This document shows, in pieces, positions 7,977 to 16,996 of a stretch of DNA of 64,000 nt. The DNA comes from Streptomyces venezuelae (lineage in GTDB: Bacteria > Actinomycetota > Actinomycetes > Streptomycetales > Streptomycetaceae): assembly GCF_008642335.1 (NCBI RefSeq), contig NZ_CP029191.1, positions 6,138,001 to 6,202,000 on the forward strand, written 5' to 3'. The translations under genes were made by a program, and so were the position numbers. How positions within the stretch are numbered: position 1 is the first letter of the stretch; each line of letters starts with the position of its first letter. The notes beneath the pieces were generated by a model. That model made no database searches and was not told the origin of the DNA. It was given only the letters and a program-made list of their open reading frames with translations.

Positions 7977-8291
7977 GTCAACCCCCGAATCGGCGACCGT
8001 CCGCCGGTCGTCGGGTGCGGGTCGACAGGGAGCGGACCGGCGAGCGATGGGCGGTGCGCTTGCCGTCTCCCAGGGTGCCGAGCGGCTCTGATCGGCGGGG
8101 AGGCGGAGAGGAGGCGCACGGAAGGAAGCGGTGGTCTGACAACCCTGCGCCGTGCCTAACGTGTGCCCCGCGAGCGCCGCTAACAATCGTTCACTCCGCG
8201 GCTCGACTACGCGTGCCTATCCTGGCCCCGTCTTCATTCGTCGTACGGAATCCGTCGCGGTCCGTACCAGCGTCGATACGAGAGGTCCGCG
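7977..8291. promoter_or_regulatory. Divergent intergenic region ahead of cassette and CobW gene
   Basis: A 315-base stretch with no convincing gene. It must contain the promoters of the leftward DUF6082-like cassette and the rightward CobW-type GTPase gene. The only structured element noticed is an inverted repeat GTACGGA-N11-TCCGTAC at 8243-8267, 25 bases before the GTPase start. A canonical zinc-responsive Zur box was looked for and not found. Confidence 0.5.
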
Positions 8292-9419
8292 TTGAACAGG
8301 CAGCAGATCCCGGTCGTCGTCCTCGCCGGCTTCCTCGGCTCGGGCAAGACGACCCTGCTCAACCATCTGCTGCACCACAGCGGCGGCAGCCGGATCGGGG
8401 CGATCGTCAACGATTTCGGTTCGATCGAGATCGACGCCATGTCCGTCGCCGGTCAGCTCGGCGACTCGACCGTCTCCCTCGGCAACGGCTGTCTGTGCTG
8501 CGCCGTGGACGCCAGTGAGCTCGACGAGTACCTGGAGCGGCTCGCCCGGCCCACCGCCGGGATCGATGTCATCGTCATCGAGGCGAGCGGGCTCGCCGAG
8601 CCGCAGGAGCTCGTGAAGATGCTGCTGGCCAGCGAGAATCCGCACATCGTGTACGGGGGGCTCGTCGAGGTCGTGGACGCCGCCGAGTTCGACGCCACCA
8701 GGGAGCGGCATCCCGAGGTGGACCGGCACCTCGGGATCGCCGACCTCGTCGTGGTCAACAAGGTCGACCGGGTGCCGGGTGGGGAGCGCGAGCGCGTTCT
8801 CGAGGTCGTCCGAGGGCTCGCGGGGCGCGCGGCCGTCGTCTCCGCCTCGTACGGCCGCGTCGACGTGGAGCTGTTCTTCGATCGCGCTCCCGTGGGGGAG
8901 CGCGTGGGGCAGCTCTCCTTCGACGACCTTCGCGAGGACGACCACGGTGACCAGCATGACCACCACGACCACGACGGCCATCTGCACTCCGCGTACGAAA
9001 GTCTTGCCTTCACCTCCGACGTGCCCATGGGGCCACGCCCCCTGATGGCCTTCCTGGACAGCCGTCCCGAAGGGCTTTACCGCATCAAGGGGTACGTCGA
9101 TTTCGGTACCGCCGATCCGCGGAACCGGTACGAGGTCCACGCCGTGGGACGGTTCCTGCGCTTCTACCCGCAGCCGTGGGGTCCCGGTGAGCCGCGGCTG
9201 ACCCAGCTGGTGCTCATCGGGTCGGGCGTCGACGTACTGGCCCTGGAAAAGGAACTGGAGGCCTGTCGCGAGTACGCCCCACAGGCCGCCGACGAGCGGA
9301 GCATGTGGGGCGTACTGCGGTACGTGCAGGAGCCGGACGAAGATCTCGGTGAGGAAGAGGGGGCCACCGGCTTCTGGTCGGCTACACCGGCCCCGCCACC
9401 GCCGCCACCGGCTTCTTGA
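8292..9419 (+). CDS. CobW/G3E-family GTPase, putative metal chaperone
   Basis: A 375-residue P-loop GTPase of the COG0523/CobW family, whose members insert or traffic metals, often zinc. The Walker A motif is GFLGSGKTT (13-21), the metal-binding CxCC motif is GNGCLCCAVD (Cys67, Cys69, Cys70), the switch/Walker B region is VIEASGLAEP, and NKVD supplies guanine specificity. A His/Asp-rich loop around residues 218-232 (DDHGDQHDHHDHDGHLH) is typical of the zinc-related subgroup. The C-terminal CobW domain follows, ending in a Pro run. Start is TTG at 8292 with a GAGAGG ribosome-binding site. Its last 38 bases overlap the 3-prime end of the convergent parC gene. Metal specificity is inferred. Confidence 0.9.
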   Translation: MNRQQIPVVVLAGFLGSGKTTLLNHLLHHSGGSRIGAIVNDFGSIEIDAMSVAGQLGDSTVSLGNGCLCCAVDASELDEYLERLARPTAGIDVIVIEASGLAEPQELVKMLLASENPHIVYGGLVEVVDAAEFDATRERHPEVDRHLGIADLVVVNKVDRVPGGERERVLEVVRGLAGRAAVVSASYGRVDVELFFDRAPVGERVGQLSFDDLREDDHGDQHDHHDHDGHLHSAYESLAFTSDVPMGPRPLMAFLDSRPEGLYRIKGYVDFGTADPRNRYEVHAVGRFLRFYPQPWGPGEPRLTQLVLIGSGVDVLALEKELEACREYAPQAADERSMWGVLRYVQEPDEDLGEEEGATGFWSATPAPPPPPPAS

Positions 9420-11838
9420 GCGAGACGCCCGAGCCGTCGCGGCGCGGGTCGATCTCCGGCAGCTCCGCAGGCGTGCCGTTGCGCTGTGCCGCGTGCGGCG
9501 GCGTCGGGCCCGTCCAGGCGAAGCTCAGGCAGTCCTCGCCCTTCAGGAACCGCTGGACGCGCACGCCACCCGTGGCGCGCCCCTTGCGCGGGTACTGGTC
9601 GAACGGCGTCAGCTTGGCCGTCGTCTGCACCGAGTCGTCCAGCGTGCCGCGCGAACCCGCCACCGTGAAGACGACCGCGTCCGTCGCCGGATCCACCGCC
9701 GCGAAGGAGATGACCTTCGCGCCCTCGGCGAGCTTGATGCCCGTCATGCCACCCGCCGGGCGCCCCTGGGGGCGGACCACCGAGGCCTGGTAGCGCAGGA
9801 GCTGGGCGTCGTCCGTGATGAAGACGAGGTCCTCCTCGCCCGTGCGCAGCTCGGCCGCGCCGACGATGCGGTCACCGTCCTTGAGCGTGATGACCTCCAA
9901 CTCCTCCTTGTTGGACGGATAGTCGGGGACCACACGCTTGACGACGCCCTGCTCGGTACCGAGCGCGAGGCCCGGCGAGGACTCGTCCAGCGTCATCAGA
10001 CAGATCAGCTTCTCGTCCTTCTCCAGGGTCAGCAGCTCCGAGACGGGCGCCCCTCCGGAGAGGTTGGGTGCGCTCGCCGTCTCCGGCAGCTGGGGAAGGT
10101 CCACTACGGAGAGGCGCAACAGGCGCCCACCCGACGTGACCGCGCCCACCTCGCCGCGCGCCGTCGCAGGCACCGCCGAGACGATCACGTCGTGCTTCAC
10201 GCGCTTGGTGCCGCCCTCGGCGAAGGGCTCGCCGTTGGCCGTACGGGCCAGCAGACCCGTGGAGGAGAGGAGGACCCGGCACGGGTCGTCCGCCACCTGC
10301 AGCGAGATCGGGGCGGCGGCGGGGGAGCCGGACGACTCCAGGAGCACCGTGCGCCGGTCGGTGCCGAACTTCTTGGCGACGGCGGCCAGTTCGGAGGAGA
10401 CCAGCTTGCGCAGCTCCGCGTCCGACTCCAGGATGCCGGTCAGCTCGTCGATCTCGCCGTTCAGCTTGTCGCGCTCGGACTCCAGCTCGATGCGGTCGAA
10501 CTTGGTCAGGCGGCGCAGCGGCGTGTCCAGGATGTACTGCGTCTGGATGTCGCTGAGCGCGAAGCGCCCGATCAGGCGCTCCTTGGCCTGCGCGGAGTTC
10601 TCGCTGGAGCGGATGAGGCGGATGACCTCGTCGATGTCCAGGAGGGCGACCAGGAGGCCGTCGACCAGGTGCAGACGGTCGCGCTTCTTGCCGCGGCGGA
10701 ACTCGCTGCGGCGGCGCACCACGTTGAACCGGTGGTCGAGATAGACCTCCAGGAGCTCCTTCAGACCCAGGGTGAGCGGCTGGCCGTCGACCAGCGCCAC
10801 GTTGTTGATGCCGAAGGACTCCTCCATCGGCGTCAGTTTGTAGAGCTGCTCCAGGACGGCCTCCGGGACGAAGCCGTTCTTGATCTCGATGACCAGGCGC
10901 AGGCCGTGCGCGCGGTCGGTGAGGTCCTTGACGTCGGCGATGCCCTGGAGCTTCTTCGAGCCGACCAGGTCCTTGATCTTGGAGATGACCTTCTCGGGGC
11001 CGACGGTGAAGGGCAGTTCGGTGACGACGAGGCCCTTGCGGCGCGCCGTCACGTTCTCCACGGACACCGTCGCGCGGGTCTTGAAGGTGCCACGGCCCGA
11101 TTCGTACGCGTCCTTGATGCCGCCGAGGCCGACGATCCGGCCGCCCGTGGGCAGGTCCGGACCCGGCACGTACTTCATCAGCGTCTCGAGGTCCGCCCCC
11201 GGGTGCTTGATGAGGTGGCGGGCGGCGGCGATGACCTCGCCGAGATTGTGCGGCGGCATGTTCGTCGCCATGCCGACGGCGATGCCGGACGCGCCGTTGA
11301 CCAGGAGGTTCGGGTACGCCGCCGGGAGGGCGGACGGCTCCATCTCCTGGCCGTCGTAGTTCGGCTCGAAGTCGACGGTGTTCTCGTCGATCGACTCCGT
11401 CATCAGGGAGGTGGCGTCGGCCATCTTGCACTCGGTGTACCGCATGGCGGCCGGCGGGTCGTCGTTGCCGAGCGAACCGAAGTTGCCGTGGCCGTCCACC
11501 AGGGGGAGGCGCATCGAGAAGGGCTGCGCCATGCGCACCAGCGCGTCGTAGATCGACGCGTCGCCGTGCGGGTGCAACTTACCCATGACCTCGCCGACGA
11601 CACGGGCGCACTTCACATAGCCGCGGTCGGGGCGCAGGCCCATCTCGTTCATCTGGTACACGATCCTGCGGTGCACCGGCTTCATGCCGTCGCGGGCGTC
11701 CGGCAGGGCACGGGAGTAGATGACCGAATACGCGTACTCGAGGAAGGAGCCCTGCATCTCGTCGACGACGTCGATGTCGAGGATCTTCTCCTCGTACGAC
11801 TCGTCGGGCTGCGGGGTCTTCGTGCTGCGGCGGGCCAT
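9382..11838 (-). CDS. parC: DNA topoisomerase IV subunit A
   Basis: An 818-residue type IIA topoisomerase subunit that cleaves and religates DNA; with ParE it decatenates daughter chromosomes. The N-terminal breakage-reunion domain contains [15 protein letters not shown] (45-59), [20 protein letters not shown] and the active-site Tyr134 in AMRYTECKM. The C-terminal part has the repeated beta-pinwheel blades of GyrA/ParC. I saw no canonical GyrA box (QRRGGKG type), so ParC is favoured over a second gyrase A. The ATG at 11838 is chosen because GAAGGAG lies 13 bases upstream; the frame stays open further upstream but without a ribosome-binding site. In Streptomyces parE is usually some genes away rather than adjacent, and it is not in this window. 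Confidence 0.93.
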   Translation of the reverse strand: MARRSTKTPQPDESYEEKILDIDVVDEMQGSFLEYAYSVIYSRALPDARDGMKPVHRRIVYQMNEMGLRPDRGYVKCARVVGEVMGKLHPHGDASIYDALVRMAQPFSMRLPLVDGHGNFGSLGNDDPPAAMRYTECKMADATSLMTESIDENTVDFEPNYDGQEMEPSALPAAYPNLLVNGASGIAVGMATNMPPHNLGEVIAAARHLIKHPGADLETLMKYVPGPDLPTGGRIVGLGGIKDAYESGRGTFKTRATVSVENVTARRKGLVVTELPFTVGPEKVISKIKDLVGSKKLQGIADVKDLTDRAHGLRLVIEIKNGFVPEAVLEQLYKLTPMEESFGINNVALVDGQPLTLGLKELLEVYLDHRFNVVRRRSEFRRGKKRDRLHLVDGLLVALLDIDEVIRLIRSSENSAQAKERLIGRFALSDIQTQYILDTPLRRLTKFDRIELESERDKLNGEIDELTGILESDAELRKLVSSELAAVAKKFGTDRRTVLLESSGSPAAAPISLQVADDPCRVLLSSTGLLARTANGEPFAEGGTKRVKHDVIVSAVPATARGEVGAVTSGGRLLRLSVVDLPQLPETASAPNLSGGAPVSELLTLEKDEKLICLMTLDESSPGLALGTEQGVVKRVVPDYPSNKEELEVITLKDGDRIVGAAELRTGEEDLVFITDDAQLLRYQASVVRPQGRPAGGMTGIKLAEGAKVISFAAVDPATDAVVFTVAGSRGTLDDSVQTTAKLTPFDQYPRKGRATGGVRVQRFLKGEDCLSFAWTGPTPPHAAQRNGTPAELPEIDPRRDGSGVSLKKPVAAVAGPV

Positions 11839-12062
11839 CGCTGCTGCGGCTCCTTCACCAAGCAAGTGCGGGTTCTGACGCCGACCATTGTGGACTGTCC
11901 CACTGACAACGCCGACCACGACCCGTGCACCGGCGCTGTCACCCGCGACTACGCCGAGGGCGGAGCGGGAACTTCGTCAGGTGCTGACACGCTTGCATAC
12001 AGTGGCAGGACTGGCAGCAATTGTTCTGATCCAGCGATGATCCAGCGATCGAAGGGACGTAC

Positions 12063-13409
12063 ATGCCCATGGGTCACACGGCCACAGCCGAGGCCGGCTC
12101 CGGCGGCCTGAAAGCGACCGAGCACCGGCTGGCCAACGGCCTGCGCGTGGTGCTCTCGGAGGACCACCTGACCCCGGTCGCCGCGGTCTGCCTCTGGTAC
12201 GACGTCGGCTCGCGCCACGAGGTCAAGGGGCGTACCGGCCTTGCTCACCTCTTCGAGCACCTGATGTTCCAGGGTTCGAAGCAGGTGCACGGCAACGGCC
12301 ACTTCGAGCTGGTCCAGGGAGCGGGTGGCTCGCTCAACGGCACGACGAGCTTCGAGCGCACCAACTATTTCGAGACCATGCCCGCCCACCAGTTGGAGCT
12401 GGCCCTCTGGCTCGAGGCCGACCGGATGGGCTCCCTGCTCTCCGCGCTCGACGAAGAGTCGATGGAAAACCAGCGCGACGTCGTCAAGAACGAGCGCCGC
12501 CAGCGCTACGACAACGTTCCCTACGGAACCGCGTTCGAGAAGCTCACCGCGCTCTCGTACCCGGAGGGCCACCCGTACCACCACACGCCGATCGGCTCCA
12601 TGGCTGACCTGGACGCGGCCACCCTGGAGGACGCCCGCGCGTTCTTCCGTACGTACTACGCGCCCAACAACGCGGTCCTCTCGGTCGTCGGCGACATCGA
12701 CCCGGAGCAGACGCTCGCCTGGGTCGAGAAGTACTTCGGGTCGATTCCCGGCCACGACGGCAAGCAGCCGCCGCGCGACGGCTCGCTGCCCGAGCGCATC
12801 GGCAAGGAGCTGCGCGAGGTCATCGAGGAGGAGGTCCCCGCCCGCGCCCTGATGGCCGCCTACCGCCTCCCGGAGGACGGCACGCGCGCGTGCGACGCCG
12901 CCGACCTCGCCCTCACCGTCCTCGGCAGCGGCGAGTCCTCCCGGCTCTACAACCGGCTCGTCCGCAGGGACCGCACCGCGGTCGCCGCCGGCTTCGGTCT
13001 GCTGCGTCTCGCCGGGGCGCCCTCGCTCGGCTGGCTCGACGTGAAGACGTCGGGCGACGTCGAGGTCCCCGTCATCGAGGCCGCCGTCGACGAGGAGCTG
13101 GCCCGCTTCGCCGCGGAGGGCCCCACCCCGGAGGAGATGGAGCGCGCCCAGGCACAGCTGGAGCGCGAGTGGCTCGACCGGCTCGGCACGGTCGCGGGCC
13201 GCGCCGACGAACTGTGCCGGTACGCGGTCCTGTTCGGCGACCCGCAGCTCGCCCTGACGGCCGTACAGCGCGTCCTCGACATCACCGCGGAGGAGGTGCA
13301 GGAGGTCGCCGCGGCCCGCCTGCGCCCCGACAACCGCGCGGTGCTCGTGTACGAGCCCGTGGAAGGCGCCGACGAGGGTGCCGAGGAAGAAGAGGAGGCG
13401 GCGAAGTGA
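12063..13409 (+). CDS. M16 family zinc metallopeptidase (catalytic subunit)
   Basis: A 448-residue member of the pitrilysin/mitochondrial processing peptidase-like M16 family. The inverted zinc motif HxxEH is present as HLFEH (His62, Glu65, His66), with the distal zinc-ligand region ENQRDVVKNERRQRYDN about 75 residues later. The fold is two tandem M16 domains. An AAGGGA sequence about 10 bases before the ATG supports the start. The stop overlaps the GTG of the next gene, a paralog lacking the zinc motif. Bacterial M16B enzymes often work as such heterodimers, so this is probably the active chain. Substrates are unknown; no signal peptide is visible, suggesting a cytoplasmic role. Confidence 0.92.
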   Translation: MPMGHTATAEAGSGGLKATEHRLANGLRVVLSEDHLTPVAAVCLWYDVGSRHEVKGRTGLAHLFEHLMFQGSKQVHGNGHFELVQGAGGSLNGTTSFERTNYFETMPAHQLELALWLEADRMGSLLSALDEESMENQRDVVKNERRQRYDNVPYGTAFEKLTALSYPEGHPYHHTPIGSMADLDAATLEDARAFFRTYYAPNNAVLSVVGDIDPEQTLAWVEKYFGSIPGHDGKQPPRDGSLPERIGKELREVIEEEVPARALMAAYRLPEDGTRACDAADLALTVLGSGESSRLYNRLVRRDRTAVAAGFGLLRLAGAPSLGWLDVKTSGDVEVPVIEAAVDEELARFAAEGPTPEEMERAQAQLEREWLDRLGTVAGRADELCRYAVLFGDPQLALTAVQRVLDITAEEVQEVAAARLRPDNRAVLVYEPVEGADEGAEEEEEAAK

Positions 13410-14791
13410 CCGAGGCCGCGACGATGCAGTTCCACCCCCAGCCCCAGGCCGGTACGGCGAAGCCGTGGGCCTTCCCCGCCCCCGAGCGCGGCACGCTGCC
13501 CAACGGCCTCACCGTCCTGCGCTGCAACCGCCCCGGCCAGCAGGTCGTCGCCGTCGAGGTCCACCTCGAAGCGCCCCTGGACGCCGAGCCGGAGGGCCTG
13601 GACGGCGTCGCCACCATCATGGCGCGGGCCTTCAACGAGGGCACCGACAAGCACTCCGCGGAGGAGTTCGCCGCCGAGCTCGACCGCTGCGGCGCGACCC
13701 TCGACGCGCACGCCGACCACCCGGGTGTGCGGGTCTCCCTGGAGGTCCCGGTCTCCCGCCTCCCGAAGGCGCTCGGCCTGCTCGCCGACGCCCTGCGGGC
13801 CCCCGCCTTCGCGGACAGCGAGATCGAGCGGCTCGTGCGCAACCGCCTGGACGAGATCCCGCACGAGGCCGCCAACCCGGCGCGCCGCGCCGCCAAGGAG
13901 CTCTCCCGGCAGCTGTTCCCGCCGACGTCGCGCATGTCGCGCCCGCGCCAGGGCACCGAGGAGACGGTCACGGCCATCGACTCGGCGGCGGTGCGCGCCT
14001 TCTACGAGAAGTTCGTCCGCCCCGCCACGGCCACCCTCGTCGTCGTGGGCGACCTCGAGGGCACCGACCTGGACGCCGTCCTCGCCGACACCGTCGGCGC
14101 CTGGACCGGCTCCGCGGGAGAGCCGCGCCCGGTGCCGCCGGTGACCGCCGACGACCGCGGCCGCATCGTCATCGTGGACCGCCCCGGAGCGGTCCAGACG
14201 CAGCTGCTGATCGGCCGGGTCGGCGCCGACCGGCACGACCGCGTCTGGCCGGCCCAGGTCCTCGGCACGTACTGCCTGGGCGGCACCCTCACCTCGCGCC
14301 TGGACCGCGTCCTGCGCGAGGAGAAGGGATACACCTACGGTGTACGGGCGTTCAGCCAGGTCCTGCGCTCCGCCCCGGACGGGACGGGCGCCGCGATGCT
14401 CGCCATCAGCGGCTCCGTGGACACCCCGAACACGGGCCCGGCGCTGGACGACCTCTGGAAGGTGCTGCGCACCCTCGCCGCCGAGGGGCTGACCGACACC
14501 GAGCGCGACGTGGCCGTGCAGAACCTGGTGGGCGTGGCCCCCCTCAAGTACGAGATGGCGGCCTCCGTGGCGGCGACGCTCGCCGACCAGGTCGAGCAGA
14601 ACCTGCCGGACGACTTCCAGGCGCAGCTGTACCGGCAGCTGGCCGCCACGGGCACCGTGGAGGCCACCGCGGCCGTCGTGAACGCCTTCCCGGTCGACCG
14701 TCTGGTGACGGTCCTCGTCGGGGACGCCGCGCAGATCGAGGAGCCCGTCAGGGCCCTCGGGATCGGTGAAGTCAGCGTGGTCACCGGCTGA
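13406..14791 (+). CDS. M16 family peptidase-like protein (non-catalytic partner)
   Basis: A 461-residue M16-fold protein starting at the GTG that overlaps the upstream stop codon (GTGA), so the two are translationally coupled. At the position of HxxEH it reads ATIMARAFNEGTDKHSAEE, with no zinc ligands. It does retain the C-terminal segment EEKGYTYGVRAF, resembling the Arg/Tyr pair that the partner subunit contributes to substrate binding in heterodimeric M16B peptidases. This is the arrangement known for the Sphingomonas Sph2681/2682-type pair and mitochondrial processing peptidase. A strong terminator follows 15 bases after the stop, closing the two-gene operon. Confidence 0.9.
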   Translation: MTEAATMQFHPQPQAGTAKPWAFPAPERGTLPNGLTVLRCNRPGQQVVAVEVHLEAPLDAEPEGLDGVATIMARAFNEGTDKHSAEEFAAELDRCGATLDAHADHPGVRVSLEVPVSRLPKALGLLADALRAPAFADSEIERLVRNRLDEIPHEAANPARRAAKELSRQLFPPTSRMSRPRQGTEETVTAIDSAAVRAFYEKFVRPATATLVVVGDLEGTDLDAVLADTVGAWTGSAGEPRPVPPVTADDRGRIVIVDRPGAVQTQLLIGRVGADRHDRVWPAQVLGTYCLGGTLTSRLDRVLREEKGYTYGVRAFSQVLRSAPDGTGAAMLAISGSVDTPNTGPALDDLWKVLRTLAAEGLTDTERDVAVQNLVGVAPLKYEMAASVAATLADQVEQNLPDDFQAQLYRQLAATGTVEATAAVVNAFPVDRLVTVLVGDAAQIEEPVRALGIGEVSVVTG

Positions 14792-14806
14792 GTGACGGAC
14801 GACTGA

Positions 14807-14844
14807 GAGGACCCCGGCGGACCGTTTCGGCCGCCGGGGTCCTC
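14807..14844. terminator. Strong intrinsic terminator after M16 pair
   Basis: A perfect 14-bp stem (GAGGACCCCGGCGG paired with CCGCCGGGGTCCTC) encloses a 10-base loop that can form a small extra CCG/CGG stem. It lies directly after the second M16 gene. There is no U tract, as is common for Streptomyces terminators. Confidence 0.85.
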
Positions 14845-14984
14845 ATATGTCCGGATTCATATGCTGGTTGCCTGTCTGCCGTGTGGCGTGCGCTACAAAA
14901 GTCGCGTTCTGTTTGTCGATTGAAAGACGATCCGTTTAGCGTCGACCCGGCTGTCCGTCGCGCAGTACGCCGCATCCGCGGCAC

Positions 14985-15136
14985 CGGGCAGTCATCGCCG
15001 AGTCCCCGTACGGCGCGAGCCAGGGGAGCCGGGGACCCACATGTCCCCTGGGGTGAATCGGGAACCTTGCCGTGAGGCGAGGGACTCGTAGGAGACCTTC
15101 CTGCTCCGAACCCGTCAGCTAACCCGGTAGGCGAGA
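14985..15136 (+). ncRNA. ydaO-type cyclic di-AMP riboswitch
   Basis: The leader of the M23 peptidase gene carries the conserved blocks of the ydaO/yuaA class: ATCGCCGAGTCC near 14993, CCGGGGACCCAC near 15029, GGGGTGAATCGGGAACC at 15050-15066, GACCTTCCTGCTCCGAACCC at 15094-15113 and GTCAGCTAACCCGGTAGGCG at 15114-15133. This class binds cyclic di-AMP and in Streptomyces is known upstream of cell-wall lytic enzyme genes, where the ligand turns expression off. The ribosome-binding region GAGGGAAGGAAAGGAA follows at once. Confidence 0.9.
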
Positions 15137-15160
15137 GGGAAGGAAAGGAACACCCGCCAC

Positions 15161-15964
15161 ATGGCGTTCACCCGTGCCACCGGGAAGCACCGTCGTCCGA
15201 GCCGCATGACGCGGACCACCGCGAACGTCGCGGGTGTCGCGGCGCTCACCACCACCGGTGTCATCGGAGGCCTCGCCGGCCCCGCGCTCGCCGCCGCCGA
15301 CGAAGCGGCCGTGGAGCACACCGGCCTCACCCAGGCGATATCCGTCGGCGACTCGCTCGCCGAGAGCATCGACGCGCAGGCCGCCGCACAGCGCCAGGCC
15401 GCCGACGACGCCGCTGCCGCCAAGAAGGCGGAAGAGGCGGCCAAGAAGAAGGCCGCCGAGGAGAAGCGCAAGGCGGAGGCCGAGGCCAAGGCGAAGGCCA
15501 AGAAGGAGCGCGAGGCCAAGGAGCGCGCCGCCCGCGAGGCCGAGCGCAAGCGCCTGAACACCTACGTCTCCCCGATCTCCGGCTCGTACGTCTCCACGGG
15601 CTACCAGACCGGCGGCGCCATGTGGTCCTCCGGCAGCCACACCGGTGTCGACTTCCACGCCGCGTCCGGCACGTCGGTCCACGCGGTCGGCTCCGGCACC
15701 GTCGTCGAGGCCGGCTGGGGCGGTGCCTACGGCAACAACGTGGTCATCAAGATGAACGACGGCACGTACACCCAGTACGGCCACATGTCGTCCCTCAGCG
15801 TCACCGTCGGCCAGACGGTCACCCCGGGCCAGCAGATCGGCCTCTCCGGTTCCACCGGCAACTCCAGCGGCCCGCACCTCCACTTCGAGGCCCGCACCGG
15901 CGCGGACTACGGCTCGGACATCGACCCGGTCTCGTACCTGCGCTCGCACGGCGTCAACGTCTGA
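15161..15964 (+). CDS. Secreted M23 family peptidoglycan endopeptidase
   Basis: A 267-residue secreted LytM-type zinc peptidase that would cleave peptide cross-links in peptidoglycan. Residues 1-45 are a long actinobacterial signal peptide (Arg-rich start, hydrophobic core 22-40, AxA sites at 42-46). Residues 75-132 are an Ala/Lys/Glu-rich coiled coil. The M23 domain covers about 137-262, with metal ligands His160 and Asp164 (HTGVDFH) and the catalytic GPHLHFE block (His239, His241). It is preceded by a c-di-AMP riboswitch, so wall remodelling is probably coupled to c-di-AMP and thus osmotic or potassium status. A terminator follows 27 bases after the stop. Confidence 0.94.
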   Translation: MAFTRATGKHRRPSRMTRTTANVAGVAALTTTGVIGGLAGPALAAADEAAVEHTGLTQAISVGDSLAESIDAQAAAQRQAADDAAAAKKAEEAAKKKAAEEKRKAEAEAKAKAKKEREAKERAAREAERKRLNTYVSPISGSYVSTGYQTGGAMWSSGSHTGVDFHAASGTSVHAVGSGTVVEAGWGGAYGNNVVIKMNDGTYTQYGHMSSLSVTVGQTVTPGQQIGLSGSTGNSSGPHLHFEARTGADYGSDIDPVSYLRSHGVNV

Positions 15965-15991
15965 CCGACGCGGCCCACGCGGCATCACACC

Positions 15992-16024
15992 GAAAGCCCC
16001 GGCTCCTCGTGAGCCGGGGCTTTC
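15992..16024. terminator. Intrinsic terminator after M23 peptidase
   Basis: A perfect 14-bp stem, GAAAGCCCCGGCTC with GAGCCGGGGCTTTC, around a 5-base loop. The stem ends in a short T-run, giving a conventional terminator downstream of the peptidase gene. Confidence 0.88.
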
Positions 16025-16182
16025 GCCGTTCACGGCCGACATGTTCACGGCCGCCGCGTTCTTGGCCAAAAGATATCCATGAATTCCGGCCCGCCGTCGG
16101 AAATTCCGGTGCCCTGCAATAGAGTCACGGAAACGAGCGTCGGTCGACCGCGTCGCGCGGGGATCAAAGCGGAGGTCCGGTC

Positions 16183-16869
16183 ATGCGCGTTCCCGCGCAC
16201 TCGGTATGCACGGCCATTCGGGACGACATAGTCGCCGGTGTATACGCAAGAGGTGGCAAACTCACCGAGGAACTCCTGGCCCGGCGCTACGGAGTCTCCC
16301 GCGTCCCCGTGCGCGAGGCGCTGCGCACGCTGGAGGCCGAGGGCTTCGTGGTGACCCGCAGGCACGCGGGCGCGTGCGTCGCCGAGCCGACGGAGCAGGA
16401 GGCCGCGGACCTCCTGGAGGTCAGGACGCTGCTCGAACCGCTCGCCGCGGCCCGCGCCGCGCAGCGCCGCACGGACGCACACCTGAAAGTCCTGCGCGGA
16501 CTCGTCAGGCTGGGTCAGGAGCGTGCCAGGAGCGGCCTGGGGGAGGATCTGCGCTCCCTGGGCGGCTGGTTCCACGAGACGCTCGCCCAGGCGTCCGGCA
16601 GCCCCGGCCTCACGGCGCTGCTCACCCCGCTCCGGCACAAGATCGCCTGGATGTACGCCGTCGAGCCCTCGGCGGCGCCGGGCGAGTCCTGGTCCGAGCA
16701 CGCGGCGATCGTCGACGCGGTCGCCCGCAGGGACGAGCAGCGGGCGCGGGCACTGACGGCGGCGCACGTCGAGCGGACGCGCGCGTCCCACCGCTTGCGT
16801 CCCGTGCACGGGGGCGGCCGTGTGAGGGATCCGCAACATGCCGTAAACACAATGAGTCTCCGCAATTAA
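16183..16869 (+). CDS. GntR family transcriptional regulator (FCD type)
   Basis: A 228-residue regulator with an N-terminal GntR winged helix (about 5-68; LTEELLARRYGVSRVPVREA followed by LRTLEAEGFVV) and a helical FCD ligand-binding domain (about 80-210). The FCD metal/ligand positions are only partly evident: a His in GGWFHETLAQASG and another in WSEHAAIVDAVARRD. A GGAGGT ribosome-binding site lies 6 bases before the ATG. FCD regulators usually respond to organic acids or sugar acids and often control their neighbours. Here the downstream gene on the other strand is ptsH, but no operator is evident. A 46-bp palindromic terminator separates the two convergent genes. Confidence 0.88.
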   Translation: MRVPAHSVCTAIRDDIVAGVYARGGKLTEELLARRYGVSRVPVREALRTLEAEGFVVTRRHAGACVAEPTEQEAADLLEVRTLLEPLAAARAAQRRTDAHLKVLRGLVRLGQERARSGLGEDLRSLGGWFHETLAQASGSPGLTALLTPLRHKIAWMYAVEPSAAPGESWSEHAAIVDAVARRDEQRARALTAAHVERTRASHRLRPVHGGGRVRDPQHAVNTMSLRN

Positions 16870-16934
16870 CGGGGACCCCGTATATAAATGCCCGATGGTG
16901 TGCGCGAATTGTTTGGCATATTCGGCGCCGTGCA

Positions 16935-16980
16935 TACGTCGATGGGGTCACCCGGAATTCCGGGTGACCCCATCGACGTA
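16935..16980. terminator. Perfect 46-bp palindrome, bidirectional terminator
   Basis: Bases 16935-16957 are the exact reverse complement of 16958-16980, centred on GGAATTCC. It lies between the convergent GntR and ptsH genes, where it can terminate both. A spacer-free perfect palindrome of this length is unusual, but as RNA the central AATT would be the loop. Confidence 0.8.
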
Positions 16981-16996
16981 ATGCGAGGAACGTGTC

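Noticed and set aside
8150..8291. Zur box or cobalamin riboswitch upstream of the CobW-type gene
   Set aside because: No match to the TGAAAACGATTTTCA-type Zur consensus, and no B12-box sequence was found.
9349..12111. Plus-strand frame spanning parC and the next intergenic region
   Set aside because: It is antisense to parC, whose topoisomerase motifs and active-site Tyr are clear.
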